Under the pieces are notes generated by a model that made no database searches, was not told where the DNA came from, and saw only the letters and a program-made list of their open reading frames with translations. Position numbers and translations under genes: made by a program. Shown here piece by piece: positions 1 to 7,686 of a stretch of 40,874 bases of DNA. The DNA is taken from positions 1-40,874 of the forward strand of contig CAVGEY010000018.1 of the NCBI GenBank assembly GCA_963628435.1, in the 5' to 3' direction. The stretch comes from CAKSQF01 sp963628435 (GTDB lineage Bacteria > Bacillota > Clostridia > Oscillospirales > CAG-272). Each line of letters starts with the position of its first letter. The stretch's first letter is position 1.

Positions 1-40
1 AAGGACCGATCCGCTACCCGCTCTCGCGGACAGCTTGATT

Positions 41-69
41 ATTATATCACCCCTCCTCCCCTTTGTCAA
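41..69 (-). promoter_or_regulatory. consensus sigma-A promoter firing off the left edge
   Basis: Read on the minus strand, TTGACA (64-69) and TATAAT (41-46) are separated by exactly 17 nt. Initiation would fall near position 34 and the transcript leaves the window after about 34 nt. The visible leader contains a CCGC-GAGA-GCGG hairpin. The gene it serves lies outside the window and cannot be named. Confidence 0.75.
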
Positions 70-75
70 TACCTT

Positions 76-103
76 TTTCAAAAAAATTGTGGTTTTTTTG
101 AAA
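76..103 (-). terminator. weak A/T-rich hairpin ending the small unit
   Basis: TTTCAAAAAAA (76-86) pairs with TTTTTTTGAAA (93-103) around a 6-nt loop. It lies just after the stop of the small minus-strand frame at 122-220 and just before the next promoter (64-69). The stem has only one G-C pair, so it is a poor intrinsic terminator; it may simply be A/T-rich spacer. Confidence 0.3.
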
Positions 104-121
104 GAAATATTCGAAAAAATC

Positions 122-220
122 TTAGAATAACGAAATAATCATAAATACAAAGATGCATAACAGCGATTCCGCAAGTGTCATCAGTTTTGATTTAATCAAT
201 TTTACAACTTGTTCATTCAT
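122..220 (-). CDS. possible 32-residue hydrophobic small protein
   Basis: An ATG at 220 opens a 32-codon frame ending in TAA at 122-124. The N-terminal half is amphipathic and lysine-containing (start MNEQVVKLIKSK) and the C-terminal half is strongly hydrophobic (LLCIFVFMIISLF), long enough for one short membrane helix. The inner stretch MTLAESLL loosely recalls the holin-like/type I toxin peptides, but the similarity is too short to assign a family. In favour: it sits 75 nt downstream of a full-consensus promoter (295-323) with a structured 5' leader and is followed by a hairpin. Against: there is no recognisable ribosome binding site before the ATG. The unit could equally be a non-coding RNA. 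Function unknown. Confidence 0.3.
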   Translation of the reverse strand: MNEQVVKLIKSKLMTLAESLLCIFVFMIISLF

Positions 221-269
221 ATAATAACCCGGATATAAACTTATCTTTATCTCTTTCTGCTGATTTGCA

Positions 270-285
270 GTTAGTTACGACTAAC
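270..285. promoter_or_regulatory. inverted repeat at the start of the small transcript
   Basis: GTTAGT (270-275) and ACTAAC (280-285) form a 6-bp inverted repeat with a 4-nt spacer, at about +3 to +18 of the transcript from the 295-323 promoter. It could be a 5' stem-loop or a repressor operator. Its TTAG...CTAA arms resemble the operator-like palindrome at 12913-12930 next to the MarR gene. A second small hairpin (CTGC...GCAG) lies directly downstream in the leader. Confidence 0.35.
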
Positions 286-294
286 CGTAAATCA

Positions 295-323
295 ATTATA
301 CCATCCGATTATACATTTGTCAA
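295..323 (-). promoter_or_regulatory. consensus sigma-A promoter of the small unit
   Basis: On the minus strand TTGACA (318-323) is followed after 17 nt by TATAAT (295-300). Initiation is expected near 288. Apart from this unit (hairpins 270-285, small frame 122-220, hairpin 76-103) nothing lies between here and the next promoter at 41-69. Together these elements are all that occupies the first 398 bases. Confidence 0.75.
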
Positions 324-354
324 TAGTTTTTTATAGATGAATATTATATATGAA

Positions 355-386
355 AACAGCTGCAGAATCTGTAGTCTGCAGCTGTT
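355..386 (-). terminator. terminator of the EamA transporter gene
   Basis: A perfect 12-bp stem, AACAGCTGCAGA (355-366) with TCTGCAGCTGTT (375-386), 8-nt loop, lies 12 nt beyond the transporter stop codon. The minus-strand T tract after the stem is short and interrupted. Confidence 0.65.
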
Positions 387-398
387 CATTTTATCGTT

Positions 399-1265
399 TC
401 ATGTAAAAATTGCCATTGCGAGTGTTCCGCAAGTCATAAGTCCCAATCCAATGCCCGATTTTACATTCAGTTTTTCGCCGAATACAAAATAAGAAAAGGC
501 AACCGTAAGCAAAAGACTCATTTTATCAACAGGAACAACAACGCTTACTATTCCGTTTTTTATGGCATAATAGTAGCAAAGCCATGAAGCACCCGTTGCA
601 AAACCGGACAAGATGATAAACACGAGTTCTTTCTTATCAACATTTTTTACAACATTTAACTTTCCCTTTAGGAAAACAATCAGCCATGCCATAAAAAGCA
701 CAACTACGGTTCTGACGGCGGTGCCGAGATTAGACTCAACATCTTTTATGCCGATTTTGGCAAGTATTGATGTGGCCGCAGCAAATACGGCAGAGCCGAC
801 AGCATACGGAATATACCTCCGGTCGTTAGCACTTTTGTCGACTTGCTTCTTTTCAATCATAAGCAGAGTGCCTACACCTATAAGCACTGTTGCGGCAAGT
901 TTAACAACAAGATTGTCGGTCTCGCCAAAACAGACTATTGCCAAAATAACAGTCAATACCGTACTCGATTTATCAATAGGTGCGACTTTATTCACATCGC
1001 CGATTGAAAGAGCCTTAAAATAACATATCCACGAGGCTCCTGTCGCAAATCCGGAAAGTATCAAAAAAAGTAAAGATTCTGCCGATATTTGCGAAATTGA
1101 AGTCTGAGAGCCGACAACGAATACCATTATCCAAGAAAAAAGCAAAACAACAGCGGTCCGAATTGCGGTCGCAACATCTGAATCTGTCTTGCGTATACCG
1201 CATTTGGCGAGAATAGCAGTAAGTGCGGCAAAAAAAGCCGAGCCGACAGCGGCAATCAGCCACAT
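399..1265 (-). CDS. EamA-family (DMT superfamily) transporter
   Basis: A 288-residue integral membrane protein with about ten hydrophobic segments, the usual size and topology for drug/metabolite transporters of the EamA type; the substrate cannot be told from sequence. The two EamA halves are plainly a tandem duplication: the segment ILSGFATGASW occurs in both (roughly residues 68 and 214), each followed by an Asp-Lys pair (PIDK, PVDK), and the segments beginning ILAK also match. The ATG at 1265 follows AGAAGGAAG by about 11 nt. It lies downstream of and in the same direction as the sugar-phosphate isomerase gene (53-nt gap), so co-transcription is plausible, and a strong hairpin follows its stop. 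Family assignment is firm; physiological role is not. Confidence 0.85.
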   Translation of the reverse strand: MWLIAAVGSAFFAALTAILAKCGIRKTDSDVATAIRTAVVLLFSWIMVFVVGSQTSISQISAESLLFLILSGFATGASWICYFKALSIGDVNKVAPIDKSSTVLTVILAIVCFGETDNLVVKLAATVLIGVGTLLMIEKKQVDKSANDRRYIPYAVGSAVFAAATSILAKIGIKDVESNLGTAVRTVVVLFMAWLIVFLKGKLNVVKNVDKKELVFIILSGFATGASWLCYYYAIKNGIVSVVVPVDKMSLLLTVAFSYFVFGEKLNVKSGIGLGLMTCGTLAMAIFT

Positions 1266-1318
1266 CTTTTCAACATCTTCCTTCTACACAATATTTTATT
1301 ATCAAATGCAGGAAAATT

Positions 1319-2182
1319 TCAGCAGTTTTCAAACATTACTGCAAGTTTTCTTGCAACATTTGACATATTGCGAATTCCATCCATAATATTATCGCTATTG
1401 TACGTATTCAGGTAGCGATCGGCCTCCAATGTAAAATACCCGTTATAACCGATTTCTTTAAGAGCTTTTACGACAGCTTCAAAATCAATCTGCATCGAGA
1501 ACGGGATTTCATGTGAATCATGCCATCTGTCATTATCGTGAATATGCAAAGCGGCAAGTCTTTTGCCGAGTGCGCGAATCATTTCGGGAGCAGATGTACC
1601 GAGCCCTTTCATTTCGGCATGTCCTATATCAAGGCAGGCTACAAGATAATCATCGTTTACAGCATCAAGATGTGCATTAAAACTTTCGGGGGTAGCGCAG
1701 GCAGCAAACACCGCGTGATCCTCTTCACGATTCCAGTTCCACATGTTTTCGGTCGCGATTTTAACATTATGCTCTTTTGCAAAAGGAAGAAGCTCATTGA
1801 ACATTTCGGCATTTGCTTCGGGTGATTTATTATTATCCGGATGAATTATGCAGATACTTCCTCCGGCTTCTGCGGTACATTCGATTGAACGTTTAAGATA
1901 ATCGCGAATCTCTTTAATATTTACGGGAAAAGGTGCATGAGACTGATTGCATACGATTCCGTTATCAAGTCCTATCTGCTTTAATTCCCTAGCAAATTTA
2001 AGATACTCGGACGAGAGAAGCGGATGATTTGATTCAATCACTTTTCCCTTTCCCCAATCGAATTTTACCATTTCAAACATGGAAAAATCCCACGCGTCAA
2101 AGCCGGCTTTTCCTATGTACTCTACGGCCTTTCTTTCGCCAATCTGTCGGGAAGCAGAGCCGATTTCAGTCGATGTTTTCAT
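1319..2182 (-). CDS. sugar phosphate isomerase/epimerase, TIM-barrel (AP endonuclease 2 family)
   Basis: A 287-residue soluble protein of the xylose-isomerase-like TIM-barrel family (COG1082). Metal-binding strand ends are recognisable: TENMWNW (Glu), DIGHAEMKG (Asp and His), LHIHDND (His, Asp) and the terminal FTLEAD (Glu), the pattern of divalent-metal ketose isomerases and epimerases. The exact sugar substrate is not readable. The ATG at 2182 is preceded by AAGGAG at a good distance. It is transcribed with the EamA transporter gene downstream; the pair might take up and interconvert a sugar or polyol, which is inference only. Confidence 0.85.
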   Translation of the reverse strand: MKTSTEIGSASRQIGERKAVEYIGKAGFDAWDFSMFEMVKFDWGKGKVIESNHPLLSSEYLKFARELKQIGLDNGIVCNQSHAPFPVNIKEIRDYLKRSIECTAEAGGSICIIHPDNNKSPEANAEMFNELLPFAKEHNVKIATENMWNWNREEDHAVFAACATPESFNAHLDAVNDDYLVACLDIGHAEMKGLGTSAPEMIRALGKRLAALHIHDNDRWHDSHEIPFSMQIDFEAVVKALKEIGYNGYFTLEADRYLNTYNSDNIMDGIRNMSNVARKLAVMFENC

Positions 2183-2291
2183 TTGTTTTTCTCCTTATTT
2201 GTTTTTTTATTTAATATTATCCGGTTAACAATATATGAATTCAGAACATGCAAACACAAAGCAAATCGAAAAATGCAGAATATACGTCAAA

Positions 2292-4262
2292 TTATTCGGG
2301 AAGTTTTACGTTGAGATTAACTTCATCCGGATCTTTGTATGTGGGAACAACTTTTTTCAGAGCTTCCTTGGCGATTTTTTCATCGCCGCTGTTTAATGCA
2401 TCGCGCAAAATGTTTAACTTAAAGGTCAATTCATCCCGTGATATCGGATTATCATGCTCTATGAAAATCAGTTCGTTCTCTGTTTTATAAGTTGATTCAG
2501 ACTTAATAAGGAGCTCCTCATATAGTTTCTCGCCCGGACGCAAACCGGTTTCTACAATATCTATATCTTTATAAGGCTCATATCCGCAAAGGCTAATCAT
2601 ATTTTCGGCAAGTGTAAGTATTTTAACGGGCTTACCCATATCAAGTACAAACAGTTCACCGTTTTCAGCCATTGCGCCCGACTGAAGCACAAGCCGACTC
2701 GCTTCGGGTATTGTCATAAAATAGCGAACAATTCTTTTATCGGTCACGGTTACCGGCCCGCCGTTTGCAATTTGCTTTTTGAAAAGAGGAACCACTGAGC
2801 CGGCACTGCCGAGTACATTTCCGAAACGTGTTGCGCTGAATTTCGTAGATGGCGACATCTTACTGTGGCAGAGCACAATCATTTCGCACATGCGTTTGGT
2901 TGCACCCATAACATTTGTGGGATTTACCGCTTTATCGGTTGAAACCATTACATATCTTTCGACATTATACTTTTCCGAAAGTTCCACGGTATTAAGTGTT
3001 CCGAAAATGTTGTTTTCAATAGCTTCAAGGCAATTATGTTCCATAAGCGGGACATGCTTATGAGCGGCGGCGTTTATTACTACATTCGGATGATATGACT
3101 CAAACACGCGTTCGAGAGCAGCACGATTACACACGGAAAGAATCTCTATTTTTATATCAATTTTACCTTTATATGCGGCTATAAGCTCCTGCTGTAAATC
3201 ATACGCGCCGTTTTCGTATATATCAAGTATAACAATCTGCTTGGGTCTTGCAATGGCAAGCTGTCTGCAAAGCTCACTGCCGATAGATCCGCCACCGCCT
3301 GTTACAAGAACAACCTTGCCGCTGTAACATTTGATTGCATTTTCGTCGGAAAAATCTATCTCGGCACGAGGCATCAAGTCATCTATGTCAAAATCGCGCA
3401 GCCTGCGTTTGACGCTCGCACTTTCTATAATGGGATAATCGTATATCCTGACCTTACAGCCGTACTTTTTATACAGCTCGTAAAGTTCCTTCTTTTTTTC
3501 AACGCTGATTTGCGGCAGAGCCAAAATAAATTCGCGAATCGAATATTTATCCACAAGATTTTGACTCACCGATTTTTCATCGAAAACGGGTAGTCCGATA
3601 ATCTGTCGACCGATTTTTTCCTTATCGGTATCTACAAAAAATTTAGGTTCGAGAGAAGAATATTTTCCGGCAAGAAGCTCCTGAGCAAGCATAACCCCGA
3701 CCTGCCCGGCACCGACAATTGCCACACTGATGCGACTGTAATTAACATCATCATTAAGTTCTACTCTGCCAAAACTCACTATTTTTACAATCCGATTAAG
3801 CATATTGCCGAGAGGTGTATGTTTTTTGCAGCATTTGTAAGCGTATGCATAAAAAAGACGAATAGCAAGTGTGCAGAGAAGCGCAACACACGCATTGGAA
3901 ACAGATCTCGAAAAAGAAGTCCACGGAATCAAATGCAGAAGCTGAAGCAGGAAAAAAGTCAGATACGCAAAACTGTCAGACATAAGAAGCCGGATATAAC
4001 TTCTGATATCACCGTAACGCCAAACCTGATTATATATCTTAAACAAGTAACGATACAGAAAAATTATACCGCAATAAGCCAAAGACAGTAAAAGCATATC
4101 CGTGAATTCGGAATGTTCGCTTTTCCCGCAAAATACAAAAAATACAATACCGACGGCAACCAAAATAATAAAATCATATAATATAATCAAATATGTGTTG
4201 CTGATATTTATCTTTGGCTTTCCGATATTATTTTTTTCATTTTCTTTATGTAATCTATTCAT
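2292..4262 (-). CDS. membrane nucleotide-sugar 4,6-dehydratase (PglF/CapD/FlaA1 type)
   Basis: A 656-residue polysaccharide-biosynthesis protein of the usual length for the membrane-anchored class. About four transmembrane segments occupy residues 20-130, then a Rossmann-like CoA-binding region (VAIVGAGQVGVML, about 178-190), then the short-chain dehydrogenase/dehydratase domain with the NAD site VTGGGGSIGSELCRQ (about 319-333). The active-site segment reads STDKAVNPTNVMGATKR, with Met where short-chain epimerases have Tyr; that substitution marks UDP-HexNAc 4,6-dehydratases such as PglF. It would convert a UDP-HexNAc to the 4-keto-6-deoxy sugar that starts synthesis of modified surface sugars. 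No glycosyltransferases flank it, so here it is a lone gene. AAGGAA precedes the ATG by about 11 nt. Confidence 0.88.
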   Translation of the reverse strand: MNRLHKENEKNNIGKPKINISNTYLIILYDFIILVAVGIVFFVFCGKSEHSEFTDMLLLSLAYCGIIFLYRYLFKIYNQVWRYGDIRSYIRLLMSDSFAYLTFFLLQLLHLIPWTSFSRSVSNACVALLCTLAIRLFYAYAYKCCKKHTPLGNMLNRIVKIVSFGRVELNDDVNYSRISVAIVGAGQVGVMLAQELLAGKYSSLEPKFFVDTDKEKIGRQIIGLPVFDEKSVSQNLVDKYSIREFILALPQISVEKKKELYELYKKYGCKVRIYDYPIIESASVKRRLRDFDIDDLMPRAEIDFSDENAIKCYSGKVVLVTGGGGSIGSELCRQLAIARPKQIVILDIYENGAYDLQQELIAAYKGKIDIKIEILSVCNRAALERVFESYHPNVVINAAAHKHVPLMEHNCLEAIENNIFGTLNTVELSEKYNVERYVMVSTDKAVNPTNVMGATKRMCEMIVLCHSKMSPSTKFSATRFGNVLGSAGSVVPLFKKQIANGGPVTVTDKRIVRYFMTIPEASRLVLQSGAMAENGELFVLDMGKPVKILTLAENMISLCGYEPYKDIDIVETGLRPGEKLYEELLIKSESTYKTENELIFIEHDNPISRDELTFKLNILRDALNSGDEKIAKEALKKVVPTYKDPDEVNLNVKLPE

Positions 4263-4331
4263 TAAAATATATATTCCTTAAATCAAGAAACAAAATTTAC
4301 AGCGATGGCATATATCAATGCAATCAATGCT

Positions 4332-4943
4332 CTAACAGTAAGTTAAATCGTCACCGATCAAATCGAATTTTACTCCGTCCGTTTCAACAATGCTGACAGC
4401 ACAATTTTTCGGCACATGGCCGTGCCAAAAATCCCGTTTATTCTCATAAATGAAGTTAAGCATTGCGCGCATTGCGCACCCATGAGTCGACACCAGAACA
4501 GTCGAATATTGACAGCTACGGCTTATCTCTCGCAAAAAACTTTGTGTTCTGCTGCAAAGATCGGTAATTTTTTCACCGCCGGGAAAACCGTCGAAAGTAA
4601 ATGTATCTTCATAAAACTGTCGGAGTTTTTCGAGAGGCAATTCTTTACTTTCCTTGCCGAATTTTTTCCCTTCCCAATCGCCGGCGTTGATTTCTTTCAG
4701 CCTCTCATCGATGAATATGTGGGTCAAATCGTTTCCGCTGTTTTTCAATATCAATTCACAGGTTTTGTATGCCCTCCGAAGCGGGCTGGAAAAAGCCGCA
4801 TCAAAATGTATATCTGACATTTTTTTTCCTGTTAAAACGGCCAAATGTTCACCGCGCTCATTCAGAGGATAATCTGCCCACCCCTGAAGAACGCCCTTCG
4901 CGTTGGCTTCGGTCTCTCCGTGTCGAATGATGTAGAGTTTCAT
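4332..4943 (-). CDS. histidine phosphatase family protein (phosphoglycerate mutase-like)
   Basis: A 203-residue cytoplasmic enzyme with the catalytic phospho-histidine motif IIRHGETEAN at residues 5-14 and the second conserved histidine in VSTHGCAMRAM near residue 152. An acidic general-acid position is present (INAGDWEGKKFG, around 90). Length and motif spacing fit the CobC/GpmB-like branch, whose members dephosphorylate sugar phosphates, alpha-ribazole phosphate or other small metabolites; the substrate is not readable. The ATG at 4943 follows GAGGAA by about 9 nt, and a TTGACA-N17-TAAAAT promoter lies at 4976-5004, so this gene has its own transcription start. Confidence 0.88.
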   Translation of the reverse strand: MKLYIIRHGETEANAKGVLQGWADYPLNERGEHLAVLTGKKMSDIHFDAAFSSPLRRAYKTCELILKNSGNDLTHIFIDERLKEINAGDWEGKKFGKESKELPLEKLRQFYEDTFTFDGFPGGEKITDLCSRTQSFLREISRSCQYSTVLVSTHGCAMRAMLNFIYENKRDFWHGHVPKNCAVSIVETDGVKFDLIGDDLTYC

Positions 4944-4975
4944 CCAATAATTCCTCGTGATCCTTAACTTGTGTT

Positions 4976-5004
4976 ATTTTATCACAGTCCAAATAAAATG
5001 TCAA
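4976..5004 (-). promoter_or_regulatory. sigma-A promoter of the histidine phosphatase gene
   Basis: On the minus strand TTGACA (4999-5004), a 17-nt spacer and TAAAAT (4976-4981). It lies in the 73-nt gap between the DUF523 stop and the phosphatase start, giving a leader of about 25 nt. Confidence 0.7.
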
Positions 5005-5016
5005 CAGAACTGAATT

Positions 5017-5493
5017 TTAATTTCGGAGTTGCAAAAATTTATAAAGATTTTCCAAGTCATTTTCATCGATGCAAATTATTCCGTTTTCGGATAGAATTTG
5101 CGCTGCAATTCCCTTACCGTCAACAAGTTTTCCCGAAAAAGTTCCGTCATAGACGTATTTGCAGCCGCACGACGGGCTGTTTTCTTTAAGTACGGCAATT
5201 TTACAGTCAAAAGTTTCGGCGATTTTAAGTGCATGTATTCCGCCTTTCTCATAAGCATCGGTTACTTCTCTTCCCTCGCGGTTTATCACCTTGTCACCGA
5301 CTATTTCGGCCGGAGAGCGCGGAGTCGGGAGCCCACCGTCACATTCGGGACAAATCGGTATAAAATTTATACAATCCGAAGAATTGCAAATTTTTATTAT
5401 TGCCTCGCAAGGCTTGCTTTTGCCGTCATAGCGGCAATCGGTACCGAGAAGACAAGCACTCACCAGCACATTTGTCTTATTTATAACAATCAC
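5017..5493 (-). CDS. DUF523 domain protein
   Basis: A 158-residue cysteine-rich protein matching DUF523: the N-terminal signature LVSACLLGTDCRYDG, then PICPECDGGLPTPR near residue 48, and KENSPSCGCKYVYDG near 103. The conserved cysteines suggest metal or thiol chemistry, but no biochemical role is established for the family. The start is ambiguous. GTG at 5493 has its only nearby Shine-Dalgarno sequence (GAGGTG) overlapping the codon itself; a GTG at 5469 would give the family's usual short N-terminus directly before LVSAC. It has no close partner: the downstream phosphatase gene has its own promoter. Confidence 0.85.
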   Translation of the reverse strand: MIVINKTNVLVSACLLGTDCRYDGKSKPCEAIIKICNSSDCINFIPICPECDGGLPTPRSPAEIVGDKVINREGREVTDAYEKGGIHALKIAETFDCKIAVLKENSPSCGCKYVYDGTFSGKLVDGKGIAAQILSENGIICIDENDLENLYKFLQLRN

Positions 5494-5536
5494 CTCATCG
5501 AATATAAATATATCAGAAAAGCAGGAAGAACATCAA

Positions 5537-5562
5537 AAAGGTCTGCCTGACGGCAGACCTTT
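5537..5562 (-). terminator. terminator of the sugar-ABC ATPase gene
   Basis: AAAGGTCTGCC (5537-5547) and GGCAGACCTTT (5552-5562) form an 11-bp perfect stem with a 4-nt loop, about 10 nt past the ATPase stop. Read on the minus strand the stem ends in a short T run. Confidence 0.75.
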
Positions 5563-5572
5563 AATCATAAAA

Positions 5573-6715
5573 TCAGTGAATAATGCACTTTTCGGTATCT
5601 TTATCGAAAATATGAACTCTCGAAGCATCGATACAAATCTTAATCTGATCGCCGCTTCTTGTCTGAGACTGCGGAGGAACGCGGGCAATAAGATTCTGGT
5701 CGCCGGCAGTCATATAAAGATAAATTTCATTACCCATAAGCTCGGTAACATCAACGCTTGCCTCAACAACGGTATCGGGGGATGCATTGACATAAGATGC
5801 ATCGTCATGCAGACATTCGGGACGAACACCGATAATAACTTCTTTACCGATATAATCCTTCAGTGCGGGATCATTTGCCTTTTCTGCGGGAAGCTTAAGC
5901 TCGCAAATAACCGCCGGTCTGTCTTTCTGCTCCTCAACTCCCCAATGAACTATGACATCACCGTTTCTCTGTACGAGAGTGGCATCGATAAAGTTCATTT
6001 GAGGTGTTCCGATAAATCCGGCAACGAAGAGGTTACACGGGAGATCATAAAGTCTCTGAGGAGTATCAACCTGCTGGATAAGTCCGTCTTTCATAACTAC
6101 GATACGAGAAGCCATTGTCATAGCCTCGACCTGGTCATGCGTAACATAAATGAATGTTGTGCCGAGTCTCTTATGAATCTTCGTAAGCTCTGTTCTCATC
6201 GTTGCACGAAGCTTTGCGTCAAGGTTTGAAAGAGGTTCGTCAAGAAGGAACACCTTAGGATTACGAACTATTGCACGTCCGAGTGCGACACGCTGTTTCT
6301 GACCACCTGAAAGCTGTTTGGGGCGACGGTCAAGAAGGTGTGTAATATCAAGAATTTTTGCAGCCTGTTCAACCTTTCTCTTTATTTCTTCCTTCGGAAC
6401 TTTACGGAGTTTAAGACCGAATGCCATATTGTCGAATACGGTCATATGAGGATAAAGAGCATAGTTCTGGAAAACCATCGCAATATCACGGTCTTTCGGC
6501 GCAATATCATTTACAAGCTTATCACCGATGAAAAGCTCGCCTTCGGTAATTTCTTCCAGTCCGGCAATCATACGAAGGGTCGTCGATTTGCCGCATCCCG
6601 AAGGACCTACGAAAATAATAAATTCCTTGTCTTTGACTTCAAGGCAGAAGTCGGATACGGCGGTAACTCCGCCCGGATATTTCTTATAAATGTGTCTGAA
6701 TGATAAGCTTGCCAT
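5573..6715 (-). CDS. ugpC: carbohydrate ABC transporter ATP-binding protein (UgpC/MsmX type)
   Basis: A 380-residue ATPase of the CUT1 sugar importer class. Visible motifs: Walker A GPSGCGKST (about 38-46), signature LSGGQKQRVALGRA (about 135-148), Walker B VFLLDEPLS, and the switch histidine in YVTHDQ. The C-terminal ~140 residues form the TOBE regulatory region (IGVRPE). No permease or binding-protein gene is nearby, so it is an orphan ATPase. In Firmicutes such stand-alone ATPases (MsmX) energise several sugar importers encoded elsewhere, which is the likely role here; the symbol denotes the family and not glycerol-phosphate specificity. AGGAGG precedes the ATG. An 18-bp palindrome upstream (6779-6796) is a candidate operator. 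Confidence 0.92.
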   Translation of the reverse strand: MASLSFRHIYKKYPGGVTAVSDFCLEVKDKEFIIFVGPSGCGKSTTLRMIAGLEEITEGELFIGDKLVNDIAPKDRDIAMVFQNYALYPHMTVFDNMAFGLKLRKVPKEEIKRKVEQAAKILDITHLLDRRPKQLSGGQKQRVALGRAIVRNPKVFLLDEPLSNLDAKLRATMRTELTKIHKRLGTTFIYVTHDQVEAMTMASRIVVMKDGLIQQVDTPQRLYDLPCNLFVAGFIGTPQMNFIDATLVQRNGDVIVHWGVEEQKDRPAVICELKLPAEKANDPALKDYIGKEVIIGVRPECLHDDASYVNASPDTVVEASVDVTELMGNEIYLYMTAGDQNLIARVPPQSQTRSGDQIKICIDASRVHIFDKDTEKCIIH

Positions 6716-6778
6716 TTAACAGCCTCCTGATTTTAATCTGACTATCGGTAAATTCTTTACTGCTGTCTATTTTAACAA

Positions 6779-6796
6779 ATAATTGTGAACAATTAT
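6779..6796. promoter_or_regulatory. 18-bp palindrome upstream of the sugar-ABC ATPase
   Basis: ATAATTGT (6779-6786) and ACAATTAT (6789-6796) are perfect inverted arms with a 2-nt centre, in the 196-nt gap between ugpC and the pseudouridine synthase gene. The right arm overlaps a minus-strand TATAAT (6792-6797), which would be the -10 of the ATPase gene although no good -35 is seen. A dimeric repressor site is likely; the protein is unknown. Confidence 0.5.
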
Positions 6797-6911
6797 AGAG
6801 TTTTACTCCACAAAATTTCCAATTTATTTTTGTGCATAATATATAACAATATAACCGTCAATACTTGAATTCTCGATTTTCCATTTTATATTTTTTCTAA
6901 TATATTAGATT

Positions 6912-7616
6912 TTAATGTTTATCGTAAGATTCGAGAATCGCGATTTCATTATCCGTAAGAAATCTCCACTCGCCGAATTTCAATTCGGCATCAAGAGGGA
7001 TTTCGGCAAAGCTGATTCTCGAAAGCTCTCTTACCTGATTATGAACATACTCAAACATTCGTTTAATTTGGTGAAATTTCCCCTCATGAAGAGTTATTTC
7101 CCCTTCATAATCGGAAAGCCTTTTAATCTTGCAAGGTTTCGTAACTTTTTCGTCGAGCGGAACTCCGTTTTCCAGCGTGGCTATATCCTCATTTGAATAC
7201 GGAAATTTAAGAAGAAATCTGTAAGATTTTTCACAATGAGACGACGGTGAAAGAAGTCTGTGCGCCAATGTTCCGTTGTCGGTTATCAAAACAAATCCCG
7301 TTGTATTCTTATCAAGTCTTCCGCAAGGAAACAGCTGCATTCTTTTTTCTTTTTCGGGGAGAAGATCAATAACCGTCAGGCCACCGTCTTCGGTTGCGCA
7401 AACAGCTCCGACCGGCTTATTCATCATTATGTACGTATAGCGACTGTATATGATTTTCTGCCCATTTAGGCAAACCGTTTGCTTTTCGGGATCTATATGT
7501 TTTGCGGGATCGGATTCAATCTTTCCGTCTATGCTAACCGCGCCTTTGCGGATAAATTTCGATGCCTCCGATCTTGAAAGCGTACCCGTAACACTGAAAA
7601 ATCGGTCCAGTCTCAT
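6912..7616 (-). CDS. 16S rRNA pseudouridine synthase (RsuA/RluE family)
   Basis: A 234-residue RNA-modifying enzyme. An S4 RNA-binding domain fills residues 1-50 (MRLDRFFSVTG...), followed by the catalytic domain with GRLDKNTTGFVL near residue 100, which contains the invariant catalytic Asp, and the RsuA-type KIKRL and EGKFHQIKRMF motifs. The family converts one uridine of rRNA to pseudouridine; the target site is not readable. The frame stays open for 95 more codons upstream, but ATG at 7616 is chosen: AGGGAG lies just before it, it begins exactly at the S4 domain, and the longer version would run through the divergent lipoprotein's promoter and start. No terminator was recognised after it. 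Confidence 0.9.
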   Translation of the reverse strand: MRLDRFFSVTGTLSRSEASKFIRKGAVSIDGKIESDPAKHIDPEKQTVCLNGQKIIYSRYTYIMMNKPVGAVCATEDGGLTVIDLLPEKEKRMQLFPCGRLDKNTTGFVLITDNGTLAHRLLSPSSHCEKSYRFLLKFPYSNEDIATLENGVPLDEKVTKPCKIKRLSDYEGEITLHEGKFHQIKRMFEYVHNQVRELSRISFAEIPLDAELKFGEWRFLTDNEIAILESYDKH

Positions 7617-7686
7617 ATTTCTCACTCCCTTTTTGCCCGCATACTGAAGATAATGAAGGCAGTTACAAACTCTTTCGATAAATTTA

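Noticed and set aside
3819..4091. 90-codon plus-strand frame inside the dehydratase gene
   Set aside because: It is antisense to the transmembrane part of a well-supported gene, with basic low-complexity content and no start signals.
5576..6229. 217-codon plus-strand frame antisense to ugpC
   Set aside because: Long only because of codon bias on the opposite strand; no domain, no ribosome site, and ugpC is unambiguous.
6779..6820. Rex-type redox operator upstream of ugpC
   Set aside because: Half-sites TTGTGAA and TTCACAA are not arranged as in Rex sites; the symmetry is ATAATTGT-GA-ACAATTAT instead.
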